The notes under the pieces were generated by a model. That model worked only from the letters and a program-made list of their open reading frames with translations. It was not told the origin of the DNA and made no database searches. Positions 1 to 8,890 of a stretch of DNA of 28,194 nt are shown piece by piece. The stretch lies in the IMG/VR virus record IMGVR_UViG_3300020180_000099, positions 1 to 28,194 of that record. The stretch is one strand, 5' to 3'. A program made the position numbers and the translations under genes. Origin of the DNA: a virus. Within the stretch, counting starts at the first letter, position 1. Each line of letters opens with the position of its first letter.

Positions 1-520
1 TTACACTACCCATAGGGAATACGGAGAGTACATCACCTATCCTCATGGCCTGTGCTTGTCCAGCTGTCTTTGGTACTGCAAACTCCTCTATCCTTCCTCC
101 TGCATTAGCTAAAGTACCACCTACCTTTGTTCGTGAGATGTCTTCTAGAGTTTTACCAGCACCAGGAACACCTAACTTTCCCAATAAACTATCCTTAGTA
201 AACAAAGGGTTGTTACCCCATGCGCTTCCTGCAAGATTACCTACACCACTTATCATTTCAGAAGCTATTTTTGGTACAGTTAAAAGATTTTCTTTAAAAG
301 TGGGTTGTTGTGACTTGTACTGTGTATCAAGTTTAGCTCGAAGGACAGGGTCATTTTGTGTTGCCATTTTCCCTTTAATCAAATCCATTGGGGACATTAG
401 GTCAAAACCACGATCGGGTGTAATAAAGTTTTTAGTTACATCAAAAGCACCTGTCACAGCTTGCTTGCCGTCCTTTAGAATCGTGTTAGAAAAGTTAAGA
501 ATTGAATCAAATATACTCAT
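1..520 (-). CDS. Virion protein, N-terminal part, cut by left window edge
   Basis: An open frame starts at the ATG at 520 and runs without a stop to base 1, giving at least 173 residues (MSIFDSILNFSNTILKDG...). The start is preceded by the AT-rich leader typical of this phage and lies 6 bases after the stop of the upstream coiled-coil protein, so it belongs to the same leftward late unit. The N-terminus resembles that of the neighbour in style: a short amphipathic stretch, then low-complexity polar sequence. Its place after nozzle and fibre genes suits an internal or ejected virion protein of a short-tailed phage, but no catalytic motif is visible in this part. Function is inference; the C-terminus lies outside the window. 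Confidence 0.75.
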   Translation of the reverse strand, partial: MSIFDSILNFSNTILKDGKQAVTGAFDVTKNFITPDRGFDLMSPMDLIKGKMATQNDPVLRAKLDTQYKSQQPTFKENLLTVPKIASEMISGVGNLAGSAWGNNPLFTKDSLLGKLGVPGAGKTLEDISRTKVGGTLANAGGRIEEFAVPKTAGQAQAMRIGDVLSVFPMGSV

Positions 521-525
521 ATTGT

Positions 526-2583
526 TTAATTAAGCATTTCTTCTAAACGTGACTGAAAGCCACCTGTTCCAGCGTTTGTTTGTGTGTATACTTTTCCCTG
601 CCTTTTTTCTTGTAGATAAGGTTCATAGTTAGCCTGTAAATCAGCTAACGTGAAGAATGTGCCAACAGGTGTTCCTAAAACATGTTGTTTCCATTGATTT
701 TTGAATTCATTATCTAGACTTTGGAAGTATGATATTGCGCTAGGGTCTTTAATACGAGCTTGTTGTGATATAGCCGATTGACTAGGGGATAGTTTTACAT
801 TTACACTGGCGGCCGCTTTCGCATTGGTTGCCCCTCCTCCTATTAGGTTTGCAAATTGTGAAGCCCAACTCTGTGCCAAATCTGTAGCACTTGCCTTATA
901 AGCCTCTCTCGATTTCTCCGCTTCTTTATTCCACTTTAAATTTAAGTTATAAATTTCTCTCTGCATATCATTTTCTGCTTTCATCATCTCCTTTTGGACA
1001 GTTTTCATATCCTTTGACAAATCATCTCTTACTGTTATCTTTCTCTCTGCACCTGTAGATTCAACTTCATTTATTGCATTGCGTAATTTAATTTCAATGT
1101 CACGATTAGACTGTGTTACTTTTTGTATAGCATCTTGACTTTGTTTTTGATACTTCATATCAAGTTCAGTTATAGCAATAGGTGAAGCACTGGTTGTTTG
1201 TAGTGCGCCAAGTTTAGCAAGCATCCCGACCATGTAGTTTTTAGCACTGAGTCTATTTTGTTCAATCGTATCTTTAGTAACAGATAACTCTGCGTTATTC
1301 TTTTCTATCTGATAACTAGCTTGCGCGCGATAGTTACTAACCTCGTTCTGTATTTTTCTTTCAAGAGTGTTTATATTTTCTTTAGCTACATTTATTCTTT
1401 GCTGTATCAACCCTTCTGTTTTACCGTCACCGAGGATAGTCTTTTGCATTGCTTCGTTCATCTTATATTGACGAGCTATTTCATTCTTTATAAGTGAAGT
1501 ATCTGAAAGTATTTGATTTTGTTGCATATTCCCTACGTATTCAGAAGTAGTCTGATTATTAGGCGGTGTAGTACCCTTGGCTTCAAATTGGTCAACGAGT
1601 TGTTGCTCTGTACCTCCTGCTTCAATGAAGCGACCATAAGTGTCATTGAATTTTGCGTCATTAGTTACAGCGTTTACTAAAGCCTCTGGTGAATCAACAA
1701 GACTGGCTATACTTTTAGCTGTACCACCAAGAAGTGATGTCATTGCATCTTGTTTAGAGCTAGGACTTGTCCACGCTTCGTTTCGTAAATTATCTAAAGA
1801 TAGTTTGAAATTGTTACCTATGCTACCTGCTTTTTGAGGAGCATCGGGACTGAAAGTAAAAGAATTTAAAGCAGATGATTGTGACATTTGCGCACCCTTA
1901 ATCTCATCAACTCTTTGTTGCGCCTCGTCATAACTCATCCCTTGCAGGTTAATGCCAGAGTCACCTAACCCAGCACTAGCTAGATAGGCTCTACTTGAAT
2001 TTTTATTAAGTTTAGGTTGAAGTGGTTCATTTGATCCTCCTCCTCCTAGAGAAGAAGAAGAACGTGAGGTAAAAGCATAAGGTCCACCTCCTTCCGTAGA
2101 AGGGCGTGGGGTAAAAGCATAAGTTCCACCTCCTTCCGGAGAAGGGCGTGGGGTATAAGATTGAAATGCACCATAAGATCCACCTCCTCCTCCCGCAGGA
2201 AGGGATGGGCCGTAAGCTACATTAGGATCTTCTCCATTCCCCACATAAACCCCAGGCTTACCTCCTGCAGGATAGTATGTTTGTGTACCTTGGTGATATC
2301 TAGCAGGTTCTTGTTCTGGTGTATATCCATTATAGTATTTTGTGCCATTCTGAATAGAAGTTGGTATTAGTGGATTTGCCTCTCCTATAGGTCTAGGAAC
2401 GATAGGGGGTTGTGGTAAAATACCAGCATATTTTGCTTCGGGATTATAACCTAAAGATGAAAAAGCATTGAAGGCACCAGCAGTATATTTTGTATTAGGG
2501 TTATAACCCGATGAACTTACCCCACTAAAAAGACTATTGGATATCTTTGAGAAGGTGTTACCGATTTTTTTGAAAAATGACAT
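526..2583 (-). CDS. Large coiled-coil virion protein (candidate internal/ejection protein)
   Basis: This is a 685-residue protein with no recognised family. Residues 1-60 contain two copies of a GYNP-(N/E)-(T/A)-KY motif. Residues about 125-190 are a Gly/Pro/Ser linker with imperfect tandem repeats of the form YAFTPRPS-EGGG. Residues about 360-590 are rich in Glu, Lys, Gln and Asn with heptad-like spacing and are probably a long coiled coil. An Ala-rich short hydrophobic stretch follows near residues 575-600. The gene lies 4 bases after the fibre gene upstream and is followed at once by another partial virion gene. In short-tailed phages this position is often held by internal proteins ejected with the DNA, hence the call. 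It could also be a structural tail protein. Confidence 0.7.
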   Translation of the reverse strand: MSFFKKIGNTFSKISNSLFSGVSSSGYNPNTKYTAGAFNAFSSLGYNPEAKYAGILPQPPIVPRPIGEANPLIPTSIQNGTKYYNGYTPEQEPARYHQGTQTYYPAGGKPGVYVGNGEDPNVAYGPSLPAGGGGGSYGAFQSYTPRPSPEGGGTYAFTPRPSTEGGGPYAFTSRSSSSLGGGGSNEPLQPKLNKNSSRAYLASAGLGDSGINLQGMSYDEAQQRVDEIKGAQMSQSSALNSFTFSPDAPQKAGSIGNNFKLSLDNLRNEAWTSPSSKQDAMTSLLGGTAKSIASLVDSPEALVNAVTNDAKFNDTYGRFIEAGGTEQQLVDQFEAKGTTPPNNQTTSEYVGNMQQNQILSDTSLIKNEIARQYKMNEAMQKTILGDGKTEGLIQQRINVAKENINTLERKIQNEVSNYRAQASYQIEKNNAELSVTKDTIEQNRLSAKNYMVGMLAKLGALQTTSASPIAITELDMKYQKQSQDAIQKVTQSNRDIEIKLRNAINEVESTGAERKITVRDDLSKDMKTVQKEMMKAENDMQREIYNLNLKWNKEAEKSREAYKASATDLAQSWASQFANLIGGGATNAKAAASVNVKLSPSQSAISQQARIKDPSAISYFQSLDNEFKNQWKQHVLGTPVGTFFTLADLQANYEPYLQEKRQGKVYTQTNAGTGGFQSRLEEMLN

Positions 2584-2587
2584 AAAA

Positions 2588-3916
2588 TTAAGCTATTAAA
2601 TTATTAGTTACTTTAACTTTATAAAGTTTACCTGTTAAACCTGTGTCCCCATTTGTGCTACTCAAACCGCCTGTCCCACCAGTTCCTCCTGTAAGAGTAA
2701 TTGTCCCTTCTGTTAGTGTTTTATAAATAAGAAATACATTTCCACCTGAACCTCCTCCACCTCCTCCACCATATGTGCCACCATTTCCACCATTTCCTCC
2801 CGCTACACTAATTGTGCCTGTGTTAGTTATTGTAGGAGAAGATAAAAACAAAACACCCCCTGAACCACCTGAACCTCCTCCACTAAAGCTACCATCACCT
2901 GCCCCTGAACCTGAACCTGCCGAAGCAGAAAGCAATATTCCGTTAGTTGAAGCAACGAATCGGTATAACTCTGTAGCTGAAGTCTCAACACCTGCGGTGA
3001 TATTCCCTGTAGCAACCATTGGTCTCATTACAACAGTTTCAGACGTAGCTACACCACCAGCACCGCCCGCTCTAGTACCACCATTTGCACTGCCACCCGC
3101 AGCTCCATATGAACCAAGACACGTTTTTGCAGTTCCTGCTACTCCGACTACTGGACCTAACGGTCCTGTTTTTCCATCAGTTCCTGCAGTAAATGTTCCA
3201 CCCGCAGCTCCTGTTCCTAAAATATTCAAAACTCCATGGTTTCCTTTATTATGGATAGTTCCTGCACAGATTATGGCGGAAAGAGCAAATACAGCATATC
3301 CATTAGTTATTAAAGTTGCACCAACATTAACAGTTAAGGTACCATAATTCTTATCAGATGTAAGCGTAGTTGTTCCGCTAGAAATAGTAAGATCTCCGTC
3401 TGCAGCTGTGCCACCATATTTAATGGTACCAGCTTTTAACTTCGCAGGTGTAATAAATAACTTAGCTCCAGTCGCTCCAGTAGCTGTTTCTGCTACAACT
3501 TCAGCAGTTGTTGCCTCCTCTACAGAACCTAACTCTGTTTCAGATGCACCTTTTACTATTCCTTTAATTGACACTGTTCCGTCCTGTGCGCCAGCTGCCA
3601 CAATCTGGTCAATAGCATCACTAATTTGGTCAAAATGTTCAGCAGTGATGTTCATTCGTGCTAACTCACCTATTTCATGTGTTTGCTCTGTAGTACCCCC
3701 CACGCCTCTTGTAGTAACATTTACATAGTCTCCTGTACCATCTGTACCAGTAGATGAGTAGAATATTATTTCTCTTAACGAGTCATTGTTTGGAGAAATA
3801 ACAAGCCAGCCAGTAGAAGGCGTAGGCTTGACTGAAAGGTAGCGAATACCAGTACCAGTTTCCCACGTCTGCGAAACCGTTTGCTTATAGAAATTTTGAA
3901 TGATGTAGAGTGACAT
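2588..3916 (-). CDS. Glycine-rich tail fibre/adhesin-like protein with shared N-terminal adaptor module
   Basis: 442 residues. Residues 1-100 (QNFYKQT..., GWLVISPNN-SLREII-YS, RGVGGTT-QTHE-GEL, MNITAEH) match the N-terminus of the next gene upstream almost motif for motif, so this is probably the virion-attachment module. A middle part (about 105-230) holds Thr/Ala-rich beta-like sequence. The last 200 residues are extremely rich in Gly with runs such as GGSGG, GGNGG and GGTYGGGGGGG. Such sequence occurs in phage adhesins that fold as stacked polyglycine helices; whether this one does is inference. It lies within the leftward late unit, 1 base after the upstream gene's end. Likely a receptor-binding or fibre component. 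Confidence 0.72.
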   Translation of the reverse strand: MSLYIIQNFYKQTVSQTWETGTGIRYLSVKPTPSTGWLVISPNNDSLREIIFYSSTGTDGTGDYVNVTTRGVGGTTEQTHEIGELARMNITAEHFDQISDAIDQIVAAGAQDGTVSIKGIVKGASETELGSVEEATTAEVVAETATGATGAKLFITPAKLKAGTIKYGGTAADGDLTISSGTTTLTSDKNYGTLTVNVGATLITNGYAVFALSAIICAGTIHNKGNHGVLNILGTGAAGGTFTAGTDGKTGPLGPVVGVAGTAKTCLGSYGAAGGSANGGTRAGGAGGVATSETVVMRPMVATGNITAGVETSATELYRFVASTNGILLSASAGSGSGAGDGSFSGGGSGGSGGVLFLSSPTITNTGTISVAGGNGGNGGTYGGGGGGGSGGNVFLIYKTLTEGTITLTGGTGGTGGLSSTNGDTGLTGKLYKVKVTNNLIA

Positions 3917-3917
3917 A

Positions 3918-4382
3918 TTAGTTTAGAATTAACCAGTCTGCACTAGACGAAGTGCCTTTTGATATATAAACCTTACTCCCTGTCGTATTCACAAAAATGT
4001 CACCAATTTTTGTTGGTGTCGAAGTGGGTGCCAAAATACCTGTTGAAATTAAGGGCTTACTATCTAGGGTCGTACTTAACTCACTCCAGTGTTCAGCTGT
4101 GATATTCATATTCACCAACTCTCCGACCTCATGTGTCTGTGCTGTAGTACCTCCAACACCTCTATCAACGTCCAGAGATACAGTAACGAAAGTACCATTT
4201 ACGTCTGATCCTACTGCGGAATATTTTATGATCTCTCTTAATGATTCATTGTTTGGTGAAATAACAAGCCAGCCTGATGTTGGCACAGGTAATGCTGATA
4301 CATAAATATTAGCCGCAATTATACTTGTAAGTTTACGGCGTATTGTTTCTTTATAGAAATTTTCAATTGTAGTTATAGACAT
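3918..4382 (-). CDS. Short fibre-adaptor paralogue
   Basis: 154 residues. Residues 1-100 are clearly paralogous to the N-terminus of the 442-residue glycine-rich protein encoded just downstream: both share NFYK-T, P-P-GWLVISPNN, SLREII, RGVGGTT-QTHE-GEL and MNITAEH. The remaining part ends in a small module (PTKIGDIFVNTTGSKVYISK, then W) that resembles the short beta tips often found on phage fibre proteins. Its start overlaps the end of the gene before it by 10 bases. Probably a structural protein that uses the same docking site as its neighbour, or a short alternative fibre. The exact role is not known. Confidence 0.7.
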   Translation of the reverse strand: MSITTIENFYKETIRRKLTSIIAANIYVSALPVPTSGWLVISPNNESLREIIKYSAVGSDVNGTFVTVSLDVDRGVGGTTAQTHEVGELVNMNITAEHWSELSTTLDSKPLISTGILAPTSTPTKIGDIFVNTTGSKVYISKGTSSSADWLILN

Positions 4383-4660
4383 AAATGGCTTTTAATTAGT
4401 TTAATCTCACCAATAATATCATTCAAAAGCTCAGCAGTTACAGTCATGACAACTGTCGTCCCTTTTGGGAAGGTTATATCATCCCGACTTTTAAAAGTTA
4501 TACGCAAACCCTCTTCAAAACCTATTATAGTAGAACTTCCAACTTTAAAATATCCACCAAGAACTGTAGGAATATTATCCAACACCAAAAACTTTGAATC
4601 CTTATTTAACGGTTCTTTGAGAGTTGTACTAAAAAAGTTTTGTACTTTATATAATTTCAT
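4373..4660 (-). CDS. Small putative fibre-adaptor paralogue
   Basis: 95 residues beginning MKLYKVQNFFSTTLKEP. It keeps the (V/I)QNF(Y/F)-x-x-T start and the V-TAE(L/H) end of the adaptor module seen in the next two genes. The middle is diverged and lacks the GWLVISPNN core. It overlaps the following gene by 10 bases. The start codon is preceded by an AT-only leader with no Shine-Dalgarno sequence. Likely a third, diverged copy of the attachment module standing alone; it could serve as an adaptor between tail hub and fibre. The homology to its neighbours is weaker than theirs to each other. Confidence 0.6.
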   Translation of the reverse strand: MKLYKVQNFFSTTLKEPLNKDSKFLVLDNIPTVLGGYFKVGSSTIIGFEEGLRITFKSRDDITFPKGTTVVMTVTAELLNDIIGEIKLIKSHLCL

Positions 4661-4672
4661 ATATTTATATAT

Positions 4673-6235
4673 TTATATACTTATAATGTTATTTGGTTTG
4701 AATAATTTACGAGGCTCATGACTTCCTTGTAGGACATATCTACAAACAGTAAAAGTTTCGTTTAAACGATTGTTAGATAATCCTATTGTAATAGTTTGTG
4801 CTTTTATAAGCATTGATATCCTATTCTTCAAGAAAGGCGCACTGTCCACATCTTCTCCAAAGGCATCTCCAACAAGTGATTGTCCGAATGGAATTTCACC
4901 TACAGTATTTTCCTCATTCTCGGCAGGTAAACCAATAAAGAAATTTTTAGTTTTAACTTTTCTAATATCATTTGCATCACTTTTTACTATCACAGTAACT
5001 CTTGCGGATAAATCTTTAAATTGTAAATCCAAATATCTGTACAAATTAAACTTATTAAAATCATCATCCTCTGTTTTTAGAAATACTACCTCACTAGAAA
5101 TAGCTACTGCGTTATCGTTTAACAATGTTTCGTCCCATTTTAATATTCCAAATGGTGTAATTGACTTTGCGGAATAAACTGTCCCGTCTATCTCCATGAA
5201 ACCGTAAGCTGATGACTTAATTCTATTAGTGTATTTTGTCCACCTTGATGAATAGAGTAAATGACATACAAAAATTGTGTTGTTCTCTCCTCCAGCTACC
5301 AAAGGTATAGCCAAATAAAACCTGCGATTGTTATAAAAGACAGTAACTTTTGGATAGTCTGTGACATTGATAGTGTATAGAGTGTCCTTTATTTGGTCTG
5401 AAATGACTGCTTGATTGATACCGAGTATGCCTGTTTGTTGGTCTTTATAACCGATTGAGCGTACTTCACGACCTGTAAAAAACCATATATCATTTTCTAC
5501 CCATGATACTGCCTTCCTGCCACACGCCCCATAGTTTCCTGACTGTAGTTCTAACTTAGGGACGAATAGAGCCACCACGTTATCGTAGATAAAGGTCACT
5601 TTCCAGATAGATTTATTCTTAAAGACAAGTAATTGTCCGTAATAGTTCTCAAGCCCTGTTAAAGAATCAGTACCTAGAGGCTTTAGAACACCTCCTGCGG
5701 AAGCTGATACTGTAAAATCAGTCGGATCTGACGTCTTTGAATAGTAAAGGGATAGCGGTTCGGCTGTTACACCTCCGATAAAGAGCCTATCCTCAAAGAT
5801 TTCAAGGATATTTCCTTTAGGATTACTTGCATAGGCTGTAAAAGTTGTCCCATCCCATTTGTATAGAGCTTCAACAGCGTTGCCAAACCACAAATTATCA
5901 TTATAAACAAGGTAACCAAACTCTGCACCCGCTGTGAAGGTAGGTGAAGATGTAGTATCAGCCCACAATGAGGTTGTAGTATTGAAAGTCTGCATTTTTG
6001 TACCCATAACCCTGATTATGTAAGATGTACCGCTCTTTTTCTTGTATGTAAAAGGTGAATGAGTCAGTGTTACCTCGGTAGCACCGTATAAAGAACACCC
6101 TGTATCTTTAGATAGATAGCCAGTCTCAATGAAGTTCATGTTTATTGGACATGAACGTCCTGCTGAATCATCCTCGTCAATATTTTTGACAAGGTCTTTG
6201 ATATTTATGATGAAATTTGATAACTTTACAGGCAT
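4673..6235 (-). CDS. Tail nozzle/stabilisation protein, beta-propeller-like (P22 gp10 / T7 gp12 type)
   Basis: 520 residues made of repeated beta-strand blades with regular Trp/Tyr/Phe spacing (for example NLWFGNAVEALYKWDG, EDRLFIGGV, YYGQLLVFKNKSIWKVTF, NDIWFFTG). P22 gp10 and T7 gp12, proteins of the short-tail hub that close the channel after packaging, have this propeller build and gene position: directly after the head-tail adaptor. The start ATG overlaps the adaptor stop as TAATG, so the two are translationally coupled. The KNKSIWKVT phrase is of the kind seen in gp10-like proteins. Family placement rests on fold style and gene order, not on a search. Confidence 0.7.
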   Translation of the reverse strand: MPVKLSNFIINIKDLVKNIDEDDSAGRSCPINMNFIETGYLSKDTGCSLYGATEVTLTHSPFTYKKKSGTSYIIRVMGTKMQTFNTTTSLWADTTSSPTFTAGAEFGYLVYNDNLWFGNAVEALYKWDGTTFTAYASNPKGNILEIFEDRLFIGGVTAEPLSLYYSKTSDPTDFTVSASAGGVLKPLGTDSLTGLENYYGQLLVFKNKSIWKVTFIYDNVVALFVPKLELQSGNYGACGRKAVSWVENDIWFFTGREVRSIGYKDQQTGILGINQAVISDQIKDTLYTINVTDYPKVTVFYNNRRFYLAIPLVAGGENNTIFVCHLLYSSRWTKYTNRIKSSAYGFMEIDGTVYSAKSITPFGILKWDETLLNDNAVAISSEVVFLKTEDDDFNKFNLYRYLDLQFKDLSARVTVIVKSDANDIRKVKTKNFFIGLPAENEENTVGEIPFGQSLVGDAFGEDVDSAPFLKNRISMLIKAQTITIGLSNNRLNETFTVCRYVLQGSHEPRKLFKPNNIISI

Positions 6236-6855
6236 TATATTGTATAACTACTACCACCTATTAAATTTTGGCCAATAAACATCTCACCCGAATTCTGATT
6301 GGTTTCTTCAAAATTACTTAATACACCCATTTTCTCCCTCAAATCATTATCATACTTTGTCTTATAGAATGCAGCCAACTCTGGGTCTTGTAAGTCAAAT
6401 AGACATCGAAAAGTTGCACCATCGATGATACATTCATGAAAGTACTCGTTGATTGTAGGATTAACTGATGAAGTAAGTGTTGGAAACTTTGGATAGAATT
6501 TTATATTTAGACTTGTTGTAGAAGTTGGTAACACCTTAATCGCACCACCCTCAATAGTCACACCTTGTGTTTGAGTCCCATTTGAAAAATCTGCGATTGA
6601 AAGTTCTGGAAAAGAATTAGTTGCTGTATTTACAGGACTGCCATAAAGAGTACCAAAAGTTGCGGGTAGTGTACCTACACCACTTATAAAAGAAACAGTA
6701 GCAGAAGTTATTTGGTCATTAGGGAATATCTTTTTTTGAATATCTTGATATGTAAGGTTAACATAAATCAACAAAGTTACATCATCAACAATATCTGTTG
6801 TAGCTTCTAATATTCTCTTTCTTACAATTCCTGTTATGTTATTGGTTGTTAGCAT
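6235..6855 (-). CDS. Head-to-tail adaptor (P22 gp4 / T7 gp11-like)
   Basis: 206 residues. An N-terminal helical part (VRKRILEATTD, then LLIYVNLTYQDIQKKIFP) and a C-terminal helical part (IIDGATFRCLFDLQDPELAAFYKTKYDNDLREKM) flank a beta-rich middle. That layout is usual for phage adaptors that sit under the portal. It lies between the coat protein gene and the nozzle gene, the order found in short-tailed phages, and is joined to the nozzle gene by a TAATG overlap. A hairpin separates it from the coat gene. Assignment is by layout and neighbours. Confidence 0.65.
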   Translation of the reverse strand: MLTTNNITGIVRKRILEATTDIVDDVTLLIYVNLTYQDIQKKIFPNDQITSATVSFISGVGTLPATFGTLYGSPVNTATNSFPELSIADFSNGTQTQGVTIEGGAIKVLPTSTTSLNIKFYPKFPTLTSSVNPTINEYFHECIIDGATFRCLFDLQDPELAAFYKTKYDNDLREKMGVLSNFEETNQNSGEMFIGQNLIGGSSYTI

Positions 6856-6887
6856 TTTAATTTGATTAAGGTTTCTTATAACCTCAT

Positions 6888-6913
6888 ATAACCCACCTGT
6901 GAAGATGGGTTAT
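6888..6913 (-). other. Hairpin between coat and adaptor genes
   Basis: A perfect 8-bp inverted repeat (ATAACCCA / TGGGTTAT, 10-nt loop) lies just after the coat protein stop. It has no T-run on either strand, so it does not look like a complete intrinsic terminator. A processing or mRNA-stabilising element that favours high coat expression is possible (inference). Confidence 0.5.
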
Positions 6914-6918
6914 GGAGA

Positions 6919-8046
6919 TTATGAAACTGTTATTTTTAACATTCCACCTCTTCGGCGATTCTGTTCAAAGGCTTTGAATCCGTAGACCAAAAGTCCTTTT
7001 ACAGTCGTAATAAATGACTGTGGATCACTTTCAGAAGGAACAACTGACACTTTCATAATTTGCATAGCCATAGACATATAGTCCGATGTCCCTGCAACTA
7101 TATAAAAACCTGTTGAATTGTTTCCTGCAATAAGTTCCGAGGTATAAACCTTGAAACCTGCAATCGAGCCAATACGTCCGTACTCTACAACACCTGAATA
7201 AGCACTCTGAACGGCTGGAATAAACTCTGACGCTTGGCGGATAATGCCTTCTACTGCGGCATTAACGACAATCCATCGTCCATCACGAGGCGCTAGGTTA
7301 CCTGACATAGCTGTTGAAAGGTCAACAAGATTTTTGTAAATCGTTGACTTTGTAGCAGCGATTACGGTAGCGGCATAAATAGTAAAGGAATCTTGTCCAG
7401 CGGCAACGAGGGAGAATAAACCTCCTGTATAAGTTGTACTACCTTGGTCAACTACTGTAATTGATGTGTTTGATGCACGTGCTGTAACTAGATAACCCTT
7501 TGTCTGTCCTACTACTTTCAAAATACCTCCGATCATAGCACTGGTAAAAGTTGTTCCTGTACCTGTAACAACACCTGTTGTTGCAGCAATAGAAACTGTA
7601 CCAGTTGCATAGTTTGTACCAACTGCATTTGAGAAGTATACATTCTTAGCGGCATAATCGAGCAAAGCAGTGTCTATAACTTCTGCCATATCCCTCTTGG
7701 AAGAAGCGGCATACTCATTGATAGCACTAGTGTCGTTTTGAAACTTATCAATATCATCCACTCCGAAACTAAAATACTTCTGCTGATCAACTATGAGATC
7801 CTCGGTAGTAGGCGTTAATTCCTGTCTGACGAGTTTCATACCCTTTGTATAATCTGCAAGAGTTATTTTTCCTGCTGTACGAACACGAACACGGTCTCCT
7901 GCGTCTTTAATCAACCCCTCATATTTGGTGTTGGTTATAGATTTGTAGAGCGAATCATTGTAAAGCAATTCAATCAACTTCAAATTATATTTGATAGGTG
8001 TGAATGCAGCCAATGATTGGCCTACTATAAATTCTGTTATTCCCAT
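6919..8046 (-). CDS. Major capsid protein
   Basis: 375 residues; coat protein by position (directly after the scaffold gene, before adaptor and nozzle) and by content. Residues 45-100 give a strand-rich segment (GDRVRVRTAGKITLADY... VDQQKYFSFGVDDID), followed by a long helix (residues 107-136) like the spine helix of HK97-fold coats. The end, ITTVKGLLVYGFKAFEQNRRRGGML, is a typical coat C-terminal beta/P-domain ending. Residues about 143-215 form an inserted Thr/Gly-rich beta module (VSIAATTGVVTGTGTTFTSA...) of a type seen in tail and decoration proteins, probably exposed on the capsid surface. The start has an AT-rich leader and no Shine-Dalgarno sequence. Confidence 0.82.
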   Translation of the reverse strand: MGITEFIVGQSLAAFTPIKYNLKLIELLYNDSLYKSITNTKYEGLIKDAGDRVRVRTAGKITLADYTKGMKLVRQELTPTTEDLIVDQQKYFSFGVDDIDKFQNDTSAINEYAASSKRDMAEVIDTALLDYAAKNVYFSNAVGTNYATGTVSIAATTGVVTGTGTTFTSAMIGGILKVVGQTKGYLVTARASNTSITVVDQGSTTYTGGLFSLVAAGQDSFTIYAATVIAATKSTIYKNLVDLSTAMSGNLAPRDGRWIVVNAAVEGIIRQASEFIPAVQSAYSGVVEYGRIGSIAGFKVYTSELIAGNNSTGFYIVAGTSDYMSMAMQIMKVSVVPSESDPQSFITTVKGLLVYGFKAFEQNRRRGGMLKITVS

Positions 8047-8094
8047 AATTAGTAATATTAACTTATAAATATTACAGATTATTTAAAAGGTTAT

Positions 8095-8835
8095 TTAAAC
8101 CTTGAGCTTACCAGAAGCCATATCAGCGTTGAATTCTTTAGCATGTTGAGCAAATTCGGCTGGATTTGTATTAGCCATTCTAGCCCAATCATCTAATGAA
8201 CGTGAAGATTGTGGTGTTTTATCTCCGCCAACACTTCTTTCACTGTCAACACGACTAGATTTCTTTTTCTCCTCCTCGGCCCCTAAGTATTTGGCTTTAT
8301 CAAATAAATGAATCTTAGCGACATCTTCCAGTATCAAGTCGATATTGTCTGGAACATTGTCTGCTTTAAAATACTTTATTTTGAATTCATCTTTCGATGT
8401 TTTTAAATCAGGATACTTTTCAGATACTTTACTAAAAGCTGTTTCCCACTTACTTATATTATGTTGTTCTTTTGCATACTTGATAGCGGGGTCATTATAG
8501 ACACCTGCTAGCGCACGCTTAGTCACAACATCTGTATATGAGATAAGGTTTTGTTGAGCTTCTGGTGATAGTTCTTCGAAGCCGGGGTATAAATTCTCTG
8601 TAACGGGTACTGTGGCTGTTGCCGCGAGTTCTTCATTGAGCCTCTTGTTCTCTTCATAGAGTCTTAGAGCTTCTTTTGATGACTCGGCAAACTTCTTTTG
8701 GTAGTCAACCTCTTGTTCGCCTTCAATGGTTGGTTTTTGTTCAGTTTGCTCTGATACCGTTCTTTCTTCTTGAGTTTCGAGGTTAGCTCCGTTTTGAGCG
8801 TCTTTTAACTCTTGGTCGAATGAGTTTGGATTCAT
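8095..8835 (-). CDS. Capsid scaffolding protein
   Basis: 246 residues from the ATG at 8835 (MNPNSFDQELKDAQNG...). A possible in-frame ATG at 8877 would add 14 basic/proline residues and is less likely. The protein is highly charged and mostly helical: a Glu/Gln-rich N-terminus, a coiled coil near residues 45-80 (DYQKKFAESSKEALRLYEENKRLNEEL) and a C-terminal stretch (DDWARMANTNPAEFAQHAKEFNADMASGKLKV) of the kind that binds the coat. It lies immediately upstream of the coat gene, with a promoter candidate in front. Scaffolds are expelled or degraded during maturation; no protease gene was seen nearby. Confidence 0.78.
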   Translation of the reverse strand: MNPNSFDQELKDAQNGANLETQEERTVSEQTEQKPTIEGEQEVDYQKKFAESSKEALRLYEENKRLNEELAATATVPVTENLYPGFEELSPEAQQNLISYTDVVTKRALAGVYNDPAIKYAKEQHNISKWETAFSKVSEKYPDLKTSKDEFKIKYFKADNVPDNIDLILEDVAKIHLFDKAKYLGAEEEKKKSSRVDSERSVGGDKTPQSSRSLDDWARMANTNPAEFAQHAKEFNADMASGKLKV

Positions 8836-8890
8836 TTTTGTTTTGTGCCGTCCCTTATGTATTGGGGGGTTTGGCAATTATTTCTTCCTA

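Noticed and set aside
45-533. Plus-strand frame of 162 codons at the left edge
   Set aside because: The minus strand is open over the same stretch, starts with an AT-rich leader at 520 and continues the late operon; the plus frame is its shadow.
2775-3347. Pro/Ala-rich plus-strand frame of 190 codons
   Set aside because: It is the antisense shadow of the Gly-rich fibre gene; GGN codons read backwards give Pro and Ala.
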